DNA of 64,000 bases from Providencia heimbachae ATCC 35613 (GTDB taxonomy: Bacteria > Pseudomonadota > Gammaproteobacteria > Enterobacterales > Enterobacteriaceae). The stretch is from assembly GCF_001655055.1 (NCBI RefSeq), contig NZ_LXEW01000014.1:1-64000 (forward strand). Direction: 5' to 3'. The position numbers and the translations under genes were made by a program. Of the stretch, positions 47,201-56,603 are shown piece after piece. The notes below the pieces were generated by a model, which worked only from the letters and a program-made list of their open reading frames with translations, ran no database searches and was not told where the DNA came from. How positions within the stretch are numbered: the stretch's first letter is position 1; each line of letters opens with the position of its first letter.

Positions 47201-47579
47201 CCCGGTGGACAATAAAAATCCTATCGATTTACCCGAAATATACCGAAATGTTTTAGTTTTAAGCGAAAATTTAGTTGCCTTAGCGCAATCAGGGGAGTGG
47301 GAGGCGCTGGTCTCCCGCGAAACCGAGTATGTGCTTGCTGTGGAAAACCTCACGGTTTTAACGCAAATATTTGAGGAGCAGCAGCCCATTACCGAAGAAT
47401 TTATTCAATTATTACAAAAAATTATTGAGAACGAACGTATTACTAAAGAATACTTACAACAGCATTTAAATTTTCTCAGTAAAGAAATAAAACAATTAGA
47501 TCAACAGCGCGTACTGAATAATAGCTACGGTCAGTTTGATGACTCAGATACTGCGCTGATTATTAAGCCCATGGAATAA
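47190..47579 (+). CDS. fliT: FliT, FliD export chaperone and FlhDC modulator
   Basis: A 129-residue helical protein at the usual place after fliS. In enterics FliT escorts FliD and inhibits FlhDC. The sequence is weakly conserved, as is usual, with the heptad-rich segment YRNVLVLSENLVALAQSGEWEALVSRE characteristic of the family. The start is uncertain: ATG 47190 is preferred, with ATG 47184 and GTG 47205 as alternatives; none has a strong ribosome-binding site. It overlaps fliS by 11 bases. Confidence 0.85.
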   Translation: MKDNPVDNKNPIDLPEIYRNVLVLSENLVALAQSGEWEALVSRETEYVLAVENLTVLTQIFEEQQPITEEFIQLLQKIIENERITKEYLQQHLNFLSKEIKQLDQQRVLNNSYGQFDDSDTALIIKPME

Positions 47580-47587
47580 GCATTAAT

Positions 47588-47611
47588 GTGTCAGGTAAAA
47601 TAACCTGACAC
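47588..47611. terminator. Hairpin after fliT
   Basis: Stem GTGTCAGGT / ACCTGACAC with a 6-base loop, 8 bases after the fliT stop. No T-run follows, so it may be a stability element rather than a true terminator. Confidence 0.5.
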
Positions 47612-47669
47612 TCATGGCTGTTAGACTTTAGCTAGCGTACTGCGAAAGGGAACAAACAATAACGCGTTA

Positions 47670-48176
47670 TTATTGCTGTTTTAAACGTTGTTGCTTTTTT
47701 AGCTTTTTCAACAACATATTACGTTTAAGTGGCGATAAATGGTCGAGGAATACTTTGCCATGTAAGTGGTCTATTTCATGTTGCATTACAATGGCTAAAA
47801 ACTCATCGTTATCAACAACAAATTCCTTGCCGTCTCGGTCAAAAGCTTTCACTTTTACACGCAAGAAACGGTCTACATCCGCATAAATTTCAGGTACAGA
47901 CAAACACCCTTCCTGATAGCTGGTCTCCCCTTCACTTTCAATGATTTCAGGATTAACAAACACCATCGGCTGGTTACGTTCTTCTGAAATATCGATCACC
48001 ATAATTGATTTGGTTTCAGCGATTTGCGTTGCCGCTAAACCAACCCCGTTGTCGGTGCTGTACAGGGTATCGAGTAAATCATCAATTAACGTTTGTACTG
48101 CAGCAAAATCGGTGACTGGCGCACAATTTATGCGCAATCTTTCATCAGGGATTTCAATAATTTGTCTTACTGCCAT
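47670..48176 (-). CDS. def: Peptide deformylase (additional copy type)
   Basis: A 168-residue metalloenzyme that removes the formyl group from nascent proteins. All three motifs are intact: GVGLAATQ near residue 44, EGCLS near 90 and the metal-binding QHEIDHLHG near 130. AGGATT precedes the ATG. It is not next to fmt, so the housekeeping def-fmt gene is probably elsewhere and this would be a paralogue. It opens the non-flagellar block between fliT and fliE. Confidence 0.92.
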   Translation of the reverse strand: MAVRQIIEIPDERLRINCAPVTDFAAVQTLIDDLLDTLYSTDNGVGLAATQIAETKSIMVIDISEERNQPMVFVNPEIIESEGETSYQEGCLSVPEIYADVDRFLRVKVKAFDRDGKEFVVDNDEFLAIVMQHEIDHLHGKVFLDHLSPLKRNMLLKKLKKQQRLKQQ

Positions 48177-48762
48177 ATCTTAAATCCTATAAATTCAATA
48201 ACTTTCAATCAAATACTTACCCAATATTATCGTACTTTAGTTAGCATAATGACATGCAAAAAGTGGCATTATTGCCATGATGAATGGCTAAAAGTGCCAC
48301 GATAAGTACCAATAATAAAATTTCACAGAAAAATAACATGTTATTTAGAAAAAAACACCTGATATCTCGTTTCAATAGCCATTTATCAGTCACTGATATT
48401 TTACGGAATACTAAAACACCCACTTAAACTAAATGAATTGATTTTCTCTTATCATAAAGGTTATTCGCCACTTAAATAATAAGCTTATTATTATAATATT
48501 TATTTTAATTTATGATATATACTCAAAATTCTTATTAAGAAACGGGCTAACACAAAATTAAATTGATCATTCAATTTAAACGATAAATACCATTGTATTT
48601 AATTTCTTCAAACACGGATATTTCGAGCAAACCAAGTTAAAAAACTGATTTTACCCTCGTCAATAAAATCCTTATTATCCTGACTGTTTTTAACGATAAA
48701 AAATTCAAATGAATTGAATTAATTTTTATCCCCTCTTTTATTCGTTATATGGAAATTACGAT
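48177..48762. other. def-adhesin intergenic region
   Basis: 586 AT-rich bases between divergent genes. At 48263-48300 there is a nested hairpin: outer arms GTGGCA / TGCCAC around inner stem GCCAT / ATGGC. Beyond that I see no gene or repeat. Confidence 0.6.
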
Positions 48763-49707
48763 ATGAAAAAGAAGCTGTTATTGAACAGTATCACTGCGGT
48801 TATGTTATCTGCTCTACCTTATCACGCGATTGCTGATGATTTTGTTGAAACGCCAAAAACGCCGTTCAATGAATCTTTGGTTTACCCTGAACATATTCAT
48901 GAGGATTATCAGCCACTCGAAAAAAGTGATCAACTGGCACATTTTCGAGATGATATTAATAATGCAAAAAAAGGTATTAGCGATACCAATACGAGAATAA
49001 GTTATATTGGAAAAAACATCAGTGATAGAATAACGACCCTCGATAATAACGTGAATAGTAAAGTCGACGATATTAATAAGACTATTACCGAGAATCAACT
49101 CATTGATAGGCGTATTACGATGAAGCTACATCGAGATATACAAGATTTAGATAAAAAACAGATTGAAGAGATAAAAAGAACCGATAATTCGATTAATACA
49201 TTAAATGATACTTTAACTGAGTTAAATTTAGCTGTAGAAGATAATAACATTAAAGGGAAAAAATATACTGACGACAAAATCATCGCCACTGAAGAAAAAT
49301 TGGCTGATAGCGAAATTATTCTAAATAGTTTGATTGAAGATGCCGTCACGACCAGCAAATCCCACACCGATTTAACACTCCGAAATCAACAAATGTTGAA
49401 TATCAACCGATTCGATAGTATCGAAAGCCAATATGATAAAAAATTCGATAACATTGAACGAAAAATAGCCAAAAATGCCAAGCGAGCCAATGCCGGTATC
49501 GCATCGGTTGCTGCAATGTCGAATATCCCTTACTCAACTAAAACACGCTTTAGTGCTGGTATCGGCTTAGGGAATTATAAAAGTGCTAAGGCTATCGCGG
49601 CGGGAGCTCAGTATCAACTCAAACAAAATTTAAACCTACGTGGTTCTGTTTCTTGGAACAATGCAAGCAGCCCAGTGATTGGTGCAGGTATCGCATTCGG
49701 TTGGTAA
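48763..49707 (+). CDS. Small YadA-type trimeric autotransporter
   Basis: A 314-residue outer-membrane surface protein. A signal peptide (cleavage about residue 24, after AIA) is followed by a long coiled-coil stalk (about 70-235) with many Asn/Asp/Ile heptads. A C-terminal YadA anchor domain follows (about 240-314: ANAGIASVAAMSNIP, then beta strands ending in GAGIAFGW). No head repeats are visible, so it is mainly a stalk. An adhesin or other surface function is likely but unproven. It is monocistronic. Confidence 0.85.
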   Translation: MKKKLLLNSITAVMLSALPYHAIADDFVETPKTPFNESLVYPEHIHEDYQPLEKSDQLAHFRDDINNAKKGISDTNTRISYIGKNISDRITTLDNNVNSKVDDINKTITENQLIDRRITMKLHRDIQDLDKKQIEEIKRTDNSINTLNDTLTELNLAVEDNNIKGKKYTDDKIIATEEKLADSEIILNSLIEDAVTTSKSHTDLTLRNQQMLNINRFDSIESQYDKKFDNIERKIAKNAKRANAGIASVAAMSNIPYSTKTRFSAGIGLGNYKSAKAIAAGAQYQLKQNLNLRGSVSWNNASSPVIGAGIAFGW

Positions 49708-49805
49708 ATCACTAACGTTCATACTTTCTTAAATTGCCACTAATCAATAGTGCCAACGACTTTATTGGCACTATTTTATAAATAATAAGCTTATCCCGTT
49801 TTAAT

Positions 49806-50306
49806 CTATTGCTGAGTAAAGGTGATAATGGCTATCGGCGTTGGGTTAATCGTGACCCACAAGTTACTCATCCCAAGACTTGTTTGTGCTGATTCACCGA
49901 CTTTGTCACAACTCGCTTCTGACTGGCATTTATTGTTGACTGAATCCGCTGTTTCTTTATCAAAGCCTTTTTCAGCCAAATAGCTAATTTCACTGTTCAA
50001 TTTTTGTTTAAAATTATCAAAGTTTGGTTTTGGTGATGCGTAGTCTTCTACACCAACAATAGTTGTAACCACTTGAGAGAGATTATTGCCTTCAAAGACT
50101 AATTGGTTTTCATAACTCCAGTCATTGAAGGGCTTTTGAGCGCCAAACGTGCAGATGGTTTTGCTGCCATTGGCTTTGCAATCACCCGCTTTAATAAAAT
50201 TAACGCTGTCGATGGTTTGCCCCCAATTTAGGCCAAACGGTGCATTTGATGTGTTATCGCATCCAACTAATGCTAATGCAGCAACTCCGGCTATAATCCA
50301 TTTCAT
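49806..50306 (-). CDS. Predicted lipoprotein of unknown function
   Basis: A 166-residue protein with a lipoprotein signal (lipobox LVGC, Cys16). The mature domain is globular, with cysteine pairs GDCKANGSKTIC and KCQSEASC that could form disulfides in the periplasm, and the block FGLNWGQTIDSV near the start. GGGTGA precedes the ATG. No family is recognised with confidence. Confidence 0.75.
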   Translation of the reverse strand: MKWIIAGVAALALVGCDNTSNAPFGLNWGQTIDSVNFIKAGDCKANGSKTICTFGAQKPFNDWSYENQLVFEGNNLSQVVTTIVGVEDYASPKPNFDNFKQKLNSEISYLAEKGFDKETADSVNNKCQSEASCDKVGESAQTSLGMSNLWVTINPTPIAIITFTQQ

Positions 50307-50736
50307 CCTATCACCCTCACAAGTAAATTTACCTTATGCTACATGGCAGAAGAAATAAATTGAAGCAAAAATACGGTTTGAGGTTAATTGATAAATTGAA
50401 CGTTAAAAATCCTTTTATATATTCAACTTAAAAATTACATATATTTAATGATAATCAAACAGTTAAATTTAATACTCGCAAATTCACTCAGACGAATTGC
50501 AACGTTTAACCCAAGTCTATACAATGCTCCCCTTGCAAAAAACAGTTATCAAAAAAACATAATAAAAAACATAATAAAAAACATAATATTTATATGATTA
50601 ATGTTCGACTGCCCCTACAAAGGCAACATTGATATTACCTATCAATTTAATACCGCCAATATGGAAAGAGCGAGTAAACCTAAAAAGTTAATTCGCCTAT
50701 TTGATTAATTTGTAACAATAATTTGAAGTGTATATT
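50307..50736. other. Intergenic region with a 12-base tandem repeat
   Basis: 430 bases between the divergent lipoprotein and ycdZ genes. It is AT-rich; the only structure seen is the triple repeat at 50552-50587. Confidence 0.6.
50552..50587 (+). repeat. 12-base tandem repeat x3
   Basis: Three perfect consecutive copies of AAAAAACATAAT about 150 bases upstream of ycdZ. Short perfect tandem repeats of this kind can vary in number. Confidence 0.9.
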
Positions 50737-51192
50737 GTGAAGATACTTTTTTCTCTTTCTTTAACAACGGCTATTCTTTCAGGCGTTTGGGCATGGGTTG
50801 CTAACGCATTCGGGTTAATTGGTTGGGCGGGGTTTTTAGGCTGTACTGCCTATTTTGCTTACCCCAAAGATGGCTTCAAGGGGCTGGCTATCACGGCTAT
50901 CACTGTTGTTAGTGGTGTCATTTGGGGGTTGATTATTATCCACAGTGGAACCTATTTTCAGGACTCTCCGGATGTTCTAGGATACTTAATTACCGGTGTT
51001 ATCGCTTTTATGATGTGCATTCAAGCGCATAAGGCATGGTTGGCTTATATCCCAGGTACCTTTATTGGTGCTTGTGCCATTTTTGCGGCACAAGGCGAGT
51101 GGGCAATCACCATACAATCATTATTAGTGGGTGTTTTATTTGGCTATTCAATGAAAACAAGCGGCCTTTGGTTATCCGCCAAATGGAAATAA
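50737..51192 (+). CDS. ycdZ: YcdZ-like inner-membrane protein (DUF1097)
   Basis: A 151-residue protein with about five membrane segments, matching E. coli YcdZ along its length (GWAGFLGCTAYFAYPKDGFKGLAI, YLITGVIAFMMCIQA, PGTFIGACAIFA, FGYSMKTSGLW). Its function is unknown. I chose the GTG at 50737, which gives the KILFSLSLTTA start seen in YcdZ; a GTG at 50728 is possible. A strong terminator follows. Confidence 0.87.
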   Translation: MKILFSLSLTTAILSGVWAWVANAFGLIGWAGFLGCTAYFAYPKDGFKGLAITAITVVSGVIWGLIIIHSGTYFQDSPDVLGYLITGVIAFMMCIQAHKAWLAYIPGTFIGACAIFAAQGEWAITIQSLLVGVLFGYSMKTSGLWLSAKWK

Positions 51193-51538
51193 AAAAAACC
51201 GCCATCAATGGCGGTTTTAAAAGAAACAAAATGGAACCAAGGGAAATTCAAGACCAAGCTGATAATACATTAAAGCTACCTCCTTACAACATCTAACCAA
51301 ATGATTTAACTAATGAATTACAATTCAACACCTAAGTATTCTTACATATAATTTCGAGGAAAATAATAGAAGTATTATAAAAGTGGCGATAATACCCCTA
51401 TAAAGCTATTCATTTATTGATGAACAAAGTTAATGTATCTAGCTATCCTCTCCTTTTATTCGCTTTGATGGATGTTCCAATTACGACCAATTCGGATTTA
51501 TCTGTAGTTATTGATTAAAAAATTTAATCACTATCCTT
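51193..51538. other. Intergenic region after ycdZ
   Basis: 346 bases between convergent ycdZ and a small membrane-protein gene. Past the terminator at 51195-51218 it is AT-rich with no recognisable feature. Confidence 0.6.
51195..51218. terminator. ycdZ terminator
   Basis: Stem AAAACCGCCAT / ATGGCGGTTTT around CA, 3 bases after the ycdZ stop. Confidence 0.88.
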
Positions 51539-51748
51539 TTATTTATTTTTTCTATTACCGAAGATAACAATCAGCACACCAAAAACGGCCACCACTAAGC
51601 TGGCAATAATATAATTTTGCCGATCAAATGCTAACCCAGCGTCCTTAACACTTTCGCCATAGACCAATGGAATACTGACATCCATATTAAACGATATTAT
51701 TGCTGTAATGAGACCAATAATCGCCAGAACAACCCCAAATGTTTTCAT
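51539..51748 (-). CDS. Small two-span membrane protein
   Basis: A 69-residue protein with hydrophobic segments at about residues 4-21 and 48-64, separated by a polar loop, and a basic end (NRKNK). GAGGGAA lies 4-6 bases before the ATG, which supports real translation. No family is recognised with confidence. Confidence 0.65.
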   Translation of the reverse strand: MKTFGVVLAIIGLITAIISFNMDVSIPLVYGESVKDAGLAFDRQNYIIASLVVAVFGVLIVIFGNRKNK

Positions 51749-52139
51749 TTCATTCCCTCTTTTCCATATTAATTTAACTTATGTTAGTCAATCAGACGTG
51801 AAATGAACAGCCTAAAGCGACTCACTGGCTGTAGTCTGTGATCTAGGTGGCAATTGGAAGGGGAATAACGCTATTCGGTATTAATTCGTACGATAGAAAT
51901 AGAAAATACGTTAACGCGATTAGCTGAATTTAATTTAATGTCATCAATTAATGAATTGCTCATTAAGCGATAAACTTTACAATTCCTGCACGTTATTTAA
52001 CTTGGCTTTCATAAAATGACGCATTTGTCTGTATAACTGTATTTAAGCATTACCCTCAATTAATAGACCATCCCTTTAGGCCCCAACACCAGGGGCTATT
52101 TTTTTAGCTTCAAGCTATGTCAGAGGATTAAGTCACCCC
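51749..52139. other. Intergenic region with an orphan plus-strand terminator
   Basis: 391 bases between two minus-strand genes. It contains a plus-strand promoter-like pair (TTGCTC 51956-51961, 16 bases, TACAAT 51978-51983) and a terminator at 52077-52105, which no plus-strand gene explains. Confidence 0.5.
51990..52105 (+). ncRNA. Candidate small RNA
   Basis: Inferred from the promoter-like hexamers at 51956-51983 and the terminator at 52077-52105 (stem TAG(G)CCCC / GGGGCTA followed by seven T residues). The expected length is about 115 bases. I do not recognise it as a known small RNA and no homology can be claimed. Confidence 0.35.
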
Positions 52140-52499
52140 TTACTTTGTCGTTAACCGGTAACTATCATCAATCAATAATTTCAGTTCGTCATCATGAAAA
52201 TGGCTCCCTAGCTTTATCGTCACCCAATGTTCTTTATTCATATGATACGCAGGGTAAACGTCTTTTATTAATCGCAAAGAACCGACTAATTCCGGGGAAG
52301 CTTTTAGATTTACGATATCAACTAAATCAATACCACTACCTTGATCAAGCTTTTCAGAAGGAACGCTCATGACCAAGGCGAACCATTTTGAGTTATTTTG
52401 ATGTCTAAAAACAACATAGTTCGGAAACTTAATCCACGGACTCTCGGTACTCACCCCGTACTGGCTTTGGATATAGTCTATCATTTCATTCCGCGTCAT
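52140..52499 (-). CDS. MmcQ/YjbR-family protein
   Basis: A 119-residue protein of the MmcQ/YjbR family (CyaY-like fold, sometimes called DNA-binding, function unproven). Blocks are TRNEMIDYIQSQYGV at the start, PWIKFPNYVVFRHQNNSKWFALVM and HMNKEHWVTIKL. GGGACG precedes the ATG. It lies beside fliE but is unrelated to flagella as far as is known. Confidence 0.85.
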   Translation of the reverse strand: MTRNEMIDYIQSQYGVSTESPWIKFPNYVVFRHQNNSKWFALVMSVPSEKLDQGSGIDLVDIVNLKASPELVGSLRLIKDVYPAYHMNKEHWVTIKLGSHFHDDELKLLIDDSYRLTTK

Positions 52500-52579
52500 T
52501 TTAGCGTCCCATAGTTTATTACACTTCTGTTTGGCTTAAGTTAAAACTCTACTCCCTCTACCTTATTTCAGCAATAAAA

Positions 52580-52618
52580 AAGCCCTGCTGATGTCCTCTT
52601 TGGCACATAAGCAAGGCG
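52580..52618 (-). terminator. fliE terminator
   Basis: Stem GCCTTGCT / AGCAGGGC (minus strand, one mismatch) followed by TTTTTTATT, about 33 bases after the fliE stop. Confidence 0.7.
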
Positions 52619-52650
52619 ACTAATTCATAACATTCAAATAGATAAACCAA

Positions 52651-52962
52651 TCACACTGGCATTGACATAATTTCTTGATAAGCCGCGACTAATTTATTTC
52701 TAACCTGAATTCCCATTTGCAAACTCAGACTGGCTTTTTGCATATCCACCATTACATCATTGAGTGCAATATCTTGCTTGCCTAGGGTGAAATCCTCAAC
52801 TTTTTGCGCTGATTGATTGCGTACTGTATTGATTTGGTTAACTGAAGCAACTAAATGATCCGCAAAGCCAACTGGTTCTATGGCAGGCTTAATCGGGTTT
52901 GTTGCTTGGGTTGCCATCACATTTAATTGTGACACAACCCCTTCAATGGCTTGGATCGTCAT
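52651..52962 (-). CDS. fliE: Flagellar hook-basal body protein FliE
   Basis: A 103-residue rod-MS ring junction protein. The C-terminal block DVMVDMQKASLSLQMGIQVRNKLVAAYQEIMSMPV is typical. GAGAATAAG precedes the ATG. It is transcribed alone and divergently from fliF, as in other enterics. Confidence 0.94.
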   Translation of the reverse strand: MTIQAIEGVVSQLNVMATQATNPIKPAIEPVGFADHLVASVNQINTVRNQSAQKVEDFTLGKQDIALNDVMVDMQKASLSLQMGIQVRNKLVAAYQEIMSMPV

Positions 52963-53204
52963 CTTATTCTCTTGTCTTTATTGAGCGAAATTTTATAAAA
53001 ACTGATTTTAGTTTGCCTACCCTACCACACTGATTTTTACTTGAAGCCCACAAATAACACCTAAATTAGGGGCTGATTCGCTCATTAGATCCCCTCAAGA
53101 CAATAAATAATAGCAACGTAAAAAAGTGACGTTACGAAGAGGGAAATAACATTGTTTCACCAAAAGTATTTTCATCCGTCTAGTCTGCAAAGCAGGGAAT
53201 ATTT

Positions 53205-54890
53205 ATGAGTGCCGCATCTAAAGATACGGGGGAGACCAAAAAAGGTTTTGCCTCAATGATTGAGAGCATCAAAGCCGACCCTAAAATACCGTTAATTATT
53301 GCAGGAGCTGCTGCGATTGCGATTGTTGTCGCCCTACTTCTTTGGTTACGTAGCCCTGATTATCGCGTACTCCTTAGCAATCTTAGTGCTAAAGATGGTG
53401 GTGAAATTGTAAGTCAATTGACTCAAATGAATGTGCCTTATCAAATTGCTGATAATGGTAGCGCTATTTTAGTTCCTGCAGATAAAGTGCATGAATTACG
53501 TTTAAAGCTCGCACAGTCTGGTCTGCCTAAAGGTGGAAATACCGGATTTGAGCTATTAGATAAAGAACAGTTTGGGATCAGCCAATTTAGCGAGCAAATT
53601 AACTACCAACGGGCATTAGAAGGTGAGTTATCACGCACAATTGAATCACTTAGCCCAGTACAAAGCGCGCGAGTGCATTTAGCAATTCCAAAACCGACCC
53701 TTTTTGTTCGTGAACAAAAATTACCTACCGCCTCTGTCACTGTTGGGTTATTACCGGGAAGAGCGCTGGATGAAGGACAAATTAGCGCTATTGTGCATAT
53801 GGTTTCTAGCAGTGTCACCGGCCTAACCGCTGCTAATGTGATTATTGTCGATCAAACCGGCCGCCTGTTAACCAATAATGATAATAGCCAACAATCCACC
53901 AACAGCGCACAAATAAAAATGACCAAAGAGATGGAAGCCCATCTCAAGCAACGCATTGAGGATATTCTTTCGCCATTAGTCGGACGCGCCAATATTCATG
54001 CGCAAGTGACTGCACAAATGGACTTTTCGAAGGTTGAACAAACCTCGGAAGAATATAAACCTAACCAAACAGCCGATAGCGCTGCTATTCGTTCACGCCA
54101 GAACAGCCAAAGTATGCAAAACAATAATGGCGGTCCAGGTGGTGTTCCCGGCGCTCTTTCAAATCAACCTGTTAGCGCGCCAAGTGCGCCAATCGAAACC
54201 AATAAAGATAATAAAGATACACAACAAACAACGAATACCCGTAATAGTACGGTTAACTCACAAAGTGATGAAACCACCAATTACGAAGTGGATCGCAAAA
54301 TCAGTCACACACAGCGCCAAATTGGCGTCGTTGATAGACTTTCAGTCGCAGTTATCGTCAATTACCACTCACAAGACGGTGAAAAAGGGCCTGAAATGAA
54401 GCCATTGCCACCGGAAATGATGCAACAAATTGATGCATTAACCCGTGAGGCAATGGGCTATTCCGCTAACCGTGGTGATTCTATCAACATTACTAACTCA
54501 TTATTTACTAATGATACGCCTGTTGAACCCGAAGTTTCCATGTTGTCCAACCCGCAGTTTATTGCACAAGCGTTGGATTACGGAAAAATTATTCTCATCG
54601 CAATTATTGCTTGGTTTATGTGGCGCTTTGGTGTCAAACCTCAGTGGGTTAAATACCGTAAATCACAACAAACACAGGCTGAAGCTGAAATGTTTGTGGC
54701 AACACAATCAACCGCGCCATTCGTCGTTGACGAAGAAATTAATGAAGATATGGACGAAAAAACGCGTCGTCGCCTGACGCGTCAACGAGTAAGTGCAGAA
54801 ATTCAAAGCCTACGTATTCGTGAGATGGCAGAAAAAGACCCTCAAGTCGTGGCAATGGTTATCCGTCAGTGGTTAGGAAAATCCCAATGA
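53205..54890 (+). CDS. fliF: Flagellar MS-ring protein
   Basis: A 561-residue protein forming the inner-membrane MS ring. Membrane segments lie near residues 30-50 ([19 protein letters not shown]) and 460-480. Between them is the periplasmic ring-building domain with [18 protein letters not shown] and [21 protein letters not shown]-type blocks (here [10 protein letters not shown]). A Gln/Asn/Ser-rich linker at about 295-360 precedes the second membrane segment. It overlaps fliG by 4 bases. First gene of fliFGHIJK. Confidence 0.95.
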   Translation: MSAASKDTGETKKGFASMIESIKADPKIPLIIAGAAAIAIVVALLLWLRSPDYRVLLSNLSAKDGGEIVSQLTQMNVPYQIADNGSAILVPADKVHELRLKLAQSGLPKGGNTGFELLDKEQFGISQFSEQINYQRALEGELSRTIESLSPVQSARVHLAIPKPTLFVREQKLPTASVTVGLLPGRALDEGQISAIVHMVSSSVTGLTAANVIIVDQTGRLLTNNDNSQQSTNSAQIKMTKEMEAHLKQRIEDILSPLVGRANIHAQVTAQMDFSKVEQTSEEYKPNQTADSAAIRSRQNSQSMQNNNGGPGGVPGALSNQPVSAPSAPIETNKDNKDTQQTTNTRNSTVNSQSDETTNYEVDRKISHTQRQIGVVDRLSVAVIVNYHSQDGEKGPEMKPLPPEMMQQIDALTREAMGYSANRGDSINITNSLFTNDTPVEPEVSMLSNPQFIAQALDYGKIILIAIIAWFMWRFGVKPQWVKYRKSQQTQAEAEMFVATQSTAPFVVDEEINEDMDEKTRRRLTRQRVSAEIQSLRIREMAEKDPQVVAMVIRQWLGKSQ

Positions 54891-55879
54891 GTTTAAGTGG
54901 AACAGAAAAAAGCGCCGTAATGCTGATGACTCTCGGCGAAGATCAGGCTGCTGAAGTGTTTAAGCACCTCAATCCTAAAGAAGTTCAGCAATTGAGTATG
55001 GCGGTTTCGAATATGCGCCAAATCTCCAATAACGAGCTGGCAGAAGTGTTAACTGAATTTGAAGAATCAGCTATCCAGTTTGCGGCCTTGAATATCAACA
55101 CTAACGATTACTTGCGTTCAGTATTGATTAAAGCCCTTGGGGAAGAACGCGCAGCGAGCTTGCTCGAAGATATTTTCGAAAAGCAAGAAACCACTTCGGG
55201 GATCGAAAGCCTCAACTACATGGAACCACAAACGGTTGCCGATATTATTCGTGATGAACATCCACAAATTATCGCCACCATACTGGTTCATTTAAAACGC
55301 AACCTTGCGGCGGATGTTTTGGAGCTATTCGAAGAGCGCCAACGCAACGATATTATGCTACGTATCGCGACCTTTGGTGGCGTACAACCAGCAGCATTAG
55401 CTGAACTGACCGAAGTGCTCAATAACCTGCTTGATGGCCAAAATCTCAAACGCAGCAAAATGGGTGGCGTAAGAACCGCGGCAGAAATTATTAATCTGAT
55501 GAAAAATCAGCAAGAAGAAAGTGTTATCGATGCCATGCGTGATTACGATGGCGAGTTGGCTCAACGTATCATTGACGAAATGTTCCTATTCGAAAATCTT
55601 ATCGAAGTGGACAATCGCAGCATTCAACGCATTCTACAAGACGTTTCAACCGACTCACTGGTTATTGCACTCAAAGGCAGCAACCAAGCACTGCGCGACC
55701 ATTTCCTCAACAATATGGCGGCTCGTGCAGCCGAAATTGTACGCGACGATTTAGAGTCTCGTTCACCGGTTCGTATGTCTCAGGTGGAAAACGAACAGAA
55801 AATTATCCTGCAAATTGTTCGCCGCTTAGTGGAAAAAGGCGAAATTGCCATTGGTGGTGGAGACGACGTATATGTCTAA
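54887..55879 (+). CDS. fliG: Flagellar motor switch protein FliG
   Basis: A 330-residue rotor protein that contacts the stator and sets torque. The middle domain block [24 protein letters not shown] and the C-terminal torque helix region ([27 protein letters not shown]) are intact. I chose the ATG at 54887, with TAGGAAAA upstream, overlapping fliF by 4 bases. It overlaps fliH by 8 bases. Confidence 0.95.
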   Translation: MSLSGTEKSAVMLMTLGEDQAAEVFKHLNPKEVQQLSMAVSNMRQISNNELAEVLTEFEESAIQFAALNINTNDYLRSVLIKALGEERAASLLEDIFEKQETTSGIESLNYMEPQTVADIIRDEHPQIIATILVHLKRNLAADVLELFEERQRNDIMLRIATFGGVQPAALAELTEVLNNLLDGQNLKRSKMGGVRTAAEIINLMKNQQEESVIDAMRDYDGELAQRIIDEMFLFENLIEVDNRSIQRILQDVSTDSLVIALKGSNQALRDHFLNNMAARAAEIVRDDLESRSPVRMSQVENEQKIILQIVRRLVEKGEIAIGGGDDVYV

Positions 55880-56603
55880 ATCAACAACGCCCAATGAACA
55901 ATGGCAGCCTTGGCAGCTTCGCGAGCTTAATCAATGGGAACTGAATTCTTCCGGGATCCCATCCTTAAGCGATGTCCCTGTACCTGATGTGCCCAAAGTG
56001 CCCTGTTTAGAACCGAAAGAAGTGCTAGAGCAAATTAATTTGCTGGATAACATCAAAGAAGATGCACAGCGCACAGGTTTTCAACAAGGCCATGATAAAG
56101 GTCAGCAAGAAGGATATCAGGCGGGCTTTGAACAAGGTCTACGGGCGGGAGAGGAGCAAGGTCGTGAACAGGCGCTCGCTCTGCAACAGCCTGTGATTGA
56201 AACATGGCAAAAATTATTAACAGAGTTTAACTACTCCCTTGATACTTTCGATACAGTTGTCACCACAAAATTACTGCAAATAGCACTGACTGCGGCTAAA
56301 CAAGTTTTAGGGCAATCAACGGTTTGTGATGGAACCGCATTACTCGAAGAAATTAGTAATTTGTTACTGCAAAAACCGATTTTTGCAGGGCAGCCCGAAC
56401 TCCATGTAAACCCAAATCATGTGGAATTGATTGAACAGCATCTTGGCTCACTGTTGAATCTTAATAATTGGCGTTTAGTGGCAGATCCAAAACTGCACCT
56501 TGGGGGTTGTCGTGTGGTTGCTGAAGATGGCGAAATTGATATGACCGTTGCCACTCGCTGGCAGGAATTATGCCGCTTATATGCACCGGAGAGCCTATCA
56601 TGA
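55872..56603 (+). CDS. fliH: Flagellar assembly protein FliH
   Basis: A 243-residue regulator of the export ATPase FliI. The family GxxxG-rich repeat is visible ([20 protein letters not shown] and onward, about residues 72-105), followed by the V/A-ATPase subunit E-like C-terminal domain. I chose the ATG at 55872, with GGAGACG upstream. It overlaps fliG by 8 bases and fliI by 4. Confidence 0.93.
   Translation: MSKSTTPNEQWQPWQLRELNQWELNSSGIPSLSDVPVPDVPKVPCLEPKEVLEQINLLDNIKEDAQRTGFQQGHDKGQQEGYQAGFEQGLRAGEEQGREQALALQQPVIETWQKLLTEFNYSLDTFDTVVTTKLLQIALTAAKQVLGQSTVCDGTALLEEISNLLLQKPIFAGQPELHVNPNHVELIEQHLGSLLNLNNWRLVADPKLHLGGCRVVAEDGEIDMTVATRWQELCRLYAPESLS

Noticed and set aside
47580-52650. Prophage or integrative element between fliT and fliE
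   Set aside because: No integrase, attachment repeats, tRNA or phage genes were seen; genes are ordinary chromosomal types.
53068-53095. FlhDC box between fliE and fliF
   Set aside because: AGGGG / CCCCT arms are present at the right place, but the sequence does not match the FlhDC consensus well enough to call.
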